Source: an uncultured Planctomycetaceae bacterium (GTDB lineage Bacteria; Planctomycetota; Planctomycetia; Pirellulales; UBA1268). From it: 42,500 nucleotides of DNA. Where the stretch lies: assembly GCA_937926325.1 (NCBI GenBank), contig CALAZQ010000190.1, positions 1-42,500 on the forward strand. The letters run 5' to 3'. The position numbers and the translations under genes were made by a program. Below are positions 41,685 through 42,500 of the stretch, piece after piece (the first letter of the stretch is position 1; each line of letters starts with the position of its first letter). The notes beneath the pieces are model-generated. The model ran no database searches. It was not told where the DNA came from and saw nothing but the letters and a program-made list of their open reading frames with translations.

Positions 41685-42326
41685 GTGGACGTCTCCCTCT
41701 CAGCCGGGGCTCACCGCTGCCATGATGTCGTGGTGCTGACCCATGGCTTCATGGCACATCGTCTCCTGCTGACCAGGCTCTCGGGACGACTCCGCCGAGC
41801 CGGCTGGCGGACGCATATCTGGGGGTACGAAAGCCTGCGGACCTCGGTCGCCCGGCATGCCGAACGGTTTGCAGACCTCCTCAGCGAACTTTCCAGCGAC
41901 GAGCAGATCGACCGCATTCACCTCGTCACCCACAGCATGGGCTGCATCATCGGACGGTTGGCCATCAATCTCAGGCCGCAGCCAAAACTCGGTCGGTTTG
42001 TGATGCTGACGCCCCCCAACCAGGGCTCTTTTGTCGCCACCCAGACCGTCGGCATATTCGGCCGGCTGTTTCCGCCCGTCGCGGAACTGACCACCAACCC
42101 CGACAGTCTGGTCAACACCCTTGCGGATCCGGACGGCGTCGAAGTCGGCGTGATTGCGGCGGCCCATGATGCGTTGGTGGAAATCGAGAGCACCCGGCTC
42201 CGCATCCCGCACGAACACATCACACTCCCCTGCCTCCACTCGGCGGTCCTCTTCCGAAAAGACACCGCCGAACTCGTCAATTCGTTTCTGACAACCGGCA
42301 GGTTTGTTTCCGGCGACAGCCGGTGA
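41685..42326 (+). CDS. alpha/beta hydrolase, lipase-like
   Basis: A probable serine hydrolase; the substrate is unknown. The GTG at 41685 has GGAG six bases upstream and follows the hemH stop by 19 bases, giving 213 residues. ATG at 41598 is in frame but would overlap hemH by 68 bases. The fold features are VVVLTHGFMAHRLLLTRL with the oxyanion HGF, the nucleophile elbow LVTHSMGCIIGRLAI, and MLTPPNQGSFVA, as in triacylglycerol lipase-like and PGAP1-like hydrolases. The catalytic Asp and His in the C-terminal part are likely in ADPDGVEVG and PCLHSAVLF, but not certain. No signal peptide is seen. Confidence 0.83.
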   Translation: MDVSLSAGAHRCHDVVVLTHGFMAHRLLLTRLSGRLRRAGWRTHIWGYESLRTSVARHAERFADLLSELSSDEQIDRIHLVTHSMGCIIGRLAINLRPQPKLGRFVMLTPPNQGSFVATQTVGIFGRLFPPVAELTTNPDSLVNTLADPDGVEVGVIAAAHDALVEIESTRLRIPHEHITLPCLHSAVLFRKDTAELVNSFLTTGRFVSGDSR

Positions 42327-42344
42327 GGCGGTCAGCCCCACCGG
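42320..42344. terminator. possible bidirectional hairpin between converging genes
   Basis: CCGGTG (42320-42325) and CACCGG (42339-42344) form a six-base stem with a 13-base loop. It lies at the stop of the hydrolase and just beyond the stop of the opposing right-edge gene. There is no T-run, so an intrinsic terminator role is only possible. Confidence 0.3.
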
Positions 42345-42500
42345 TCAGGCGGCTCCGGCAGCACGCTGAGTCGCAGCCTGCACGCCAAGGTAAGACTGCC
42401 GGACCTCGAGGCAGACCCGCCGGAACGGCTCCGGCCGGCTCACTCCCGGTAGCCGCAGGGTCTCAACCGCCCCCTGGCGGAACACGAGGTCACCGCAGTC
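42345..42500 (-). CDS. C-terminal end of an unidentified gene (runs off right edge)
   Basis: An open frame on the minus strand enters from the right edge and stops with TGA at 42345-42347, giving 51 residues. It includes DLVFRQGAVETLRLPG and EPFRRVCLEVRQSYLGV. Codon use is high-GC and protein-like, and the gene is convergent with the hydrolase. I cannot name the family from this fragment. Confidence 0.6.
   Translation of the reverse strand, partial: DCGDLVFRQGAVETLRLPGVSRPEPFRRVCLEVRQSYLGVQAATQRAAGAA

Overview
The window is high-GC bacterial chromosomal DNA, gene-dense and without phage, transposon or CRISPR signs. The gene set points to a Planctomycetota bacterium, most like the Pirellulales. 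It has a homodimeric-type AceE, a flagellar fliW-csrA pair plus a second csrA, envelope genes of the Gram-negative type (lpxA, lptF/G family), a Wsp-type chemosensory gene set, a large complex I operon with long insertions, and a ferrochelatase with extra cysteines. The phylum call is inference from gene content and protein style; no rRNA is present to confirm it.

Layout. Positions 1-6207 (minus strand) hold a 2-oxoacid dehydrogenase cluster, read lpd, aceE, aceF, then the first 107 codons of a 2-oxoglutarate dehydrogenase E1 that leaves the window. Positions 6333-9593 hold an HTTM-domain membrane protein, tRNA-Leu(UAG), two copies of a small palindrome, a small TPR protein and lpxA. Positions 9689-14796 are four overlapping or near-overlapping plus-strand genes in the order CheW, CheR-TPR, CheW with four N-terminal cysteines, and CheA-REC. 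This matches WspB-C-D-E, but no receptor, methylesterase or diguanylate cyclase is in the window. Positions 14774-18391 (minus) hold an M32 carboxypeptidase, a single-pass membrane protein and an amidase. Positions 18560-20694 (plus) hold a BshB1-like deacetylase, a 77-residue unknown protein and a XerC/D recombinase. Positions 20721-23521 (minus) hold a NarL-type response regulator, hemC and comF. Positions 23634-25753 (plus) hold an LptF/G permease, fliW and csrA.

Positions 25776-39403 form a long minus-strand block. It runs nuoI-A-C-D-H-J-K-L-M-N, then an unknown helical protein, a TatD nuclease and a thioredoxin-fold protein. NuoB, NuoE, NuoF and NuoG are not in this block. A roughly 700-base non-coding stretch separates nuoI from a divergent second csrA. 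That gene is followed by tRNA-Glu(UUC), a ferrochelatase, an alpha/beta hydrolase, and the end of an unidentified minus-strand gene at the right edge.

Taken together the region links central carbon oxidation (PDH/OGDH) with NADH oxidation (complex I), haem synthesis (hemC, hemH, tRNA-Glu) and surface or motility regulation (Wsp-like genes, fliW, two csrA). Most genes are recognisable. The least ordinary parts are the incomplete Wsp-like set, the insertions in NuoL and NuoA, the unusual nuo order, the csrA leaders and the 77-residue protein. I did not find a clearly new multi-gene system.
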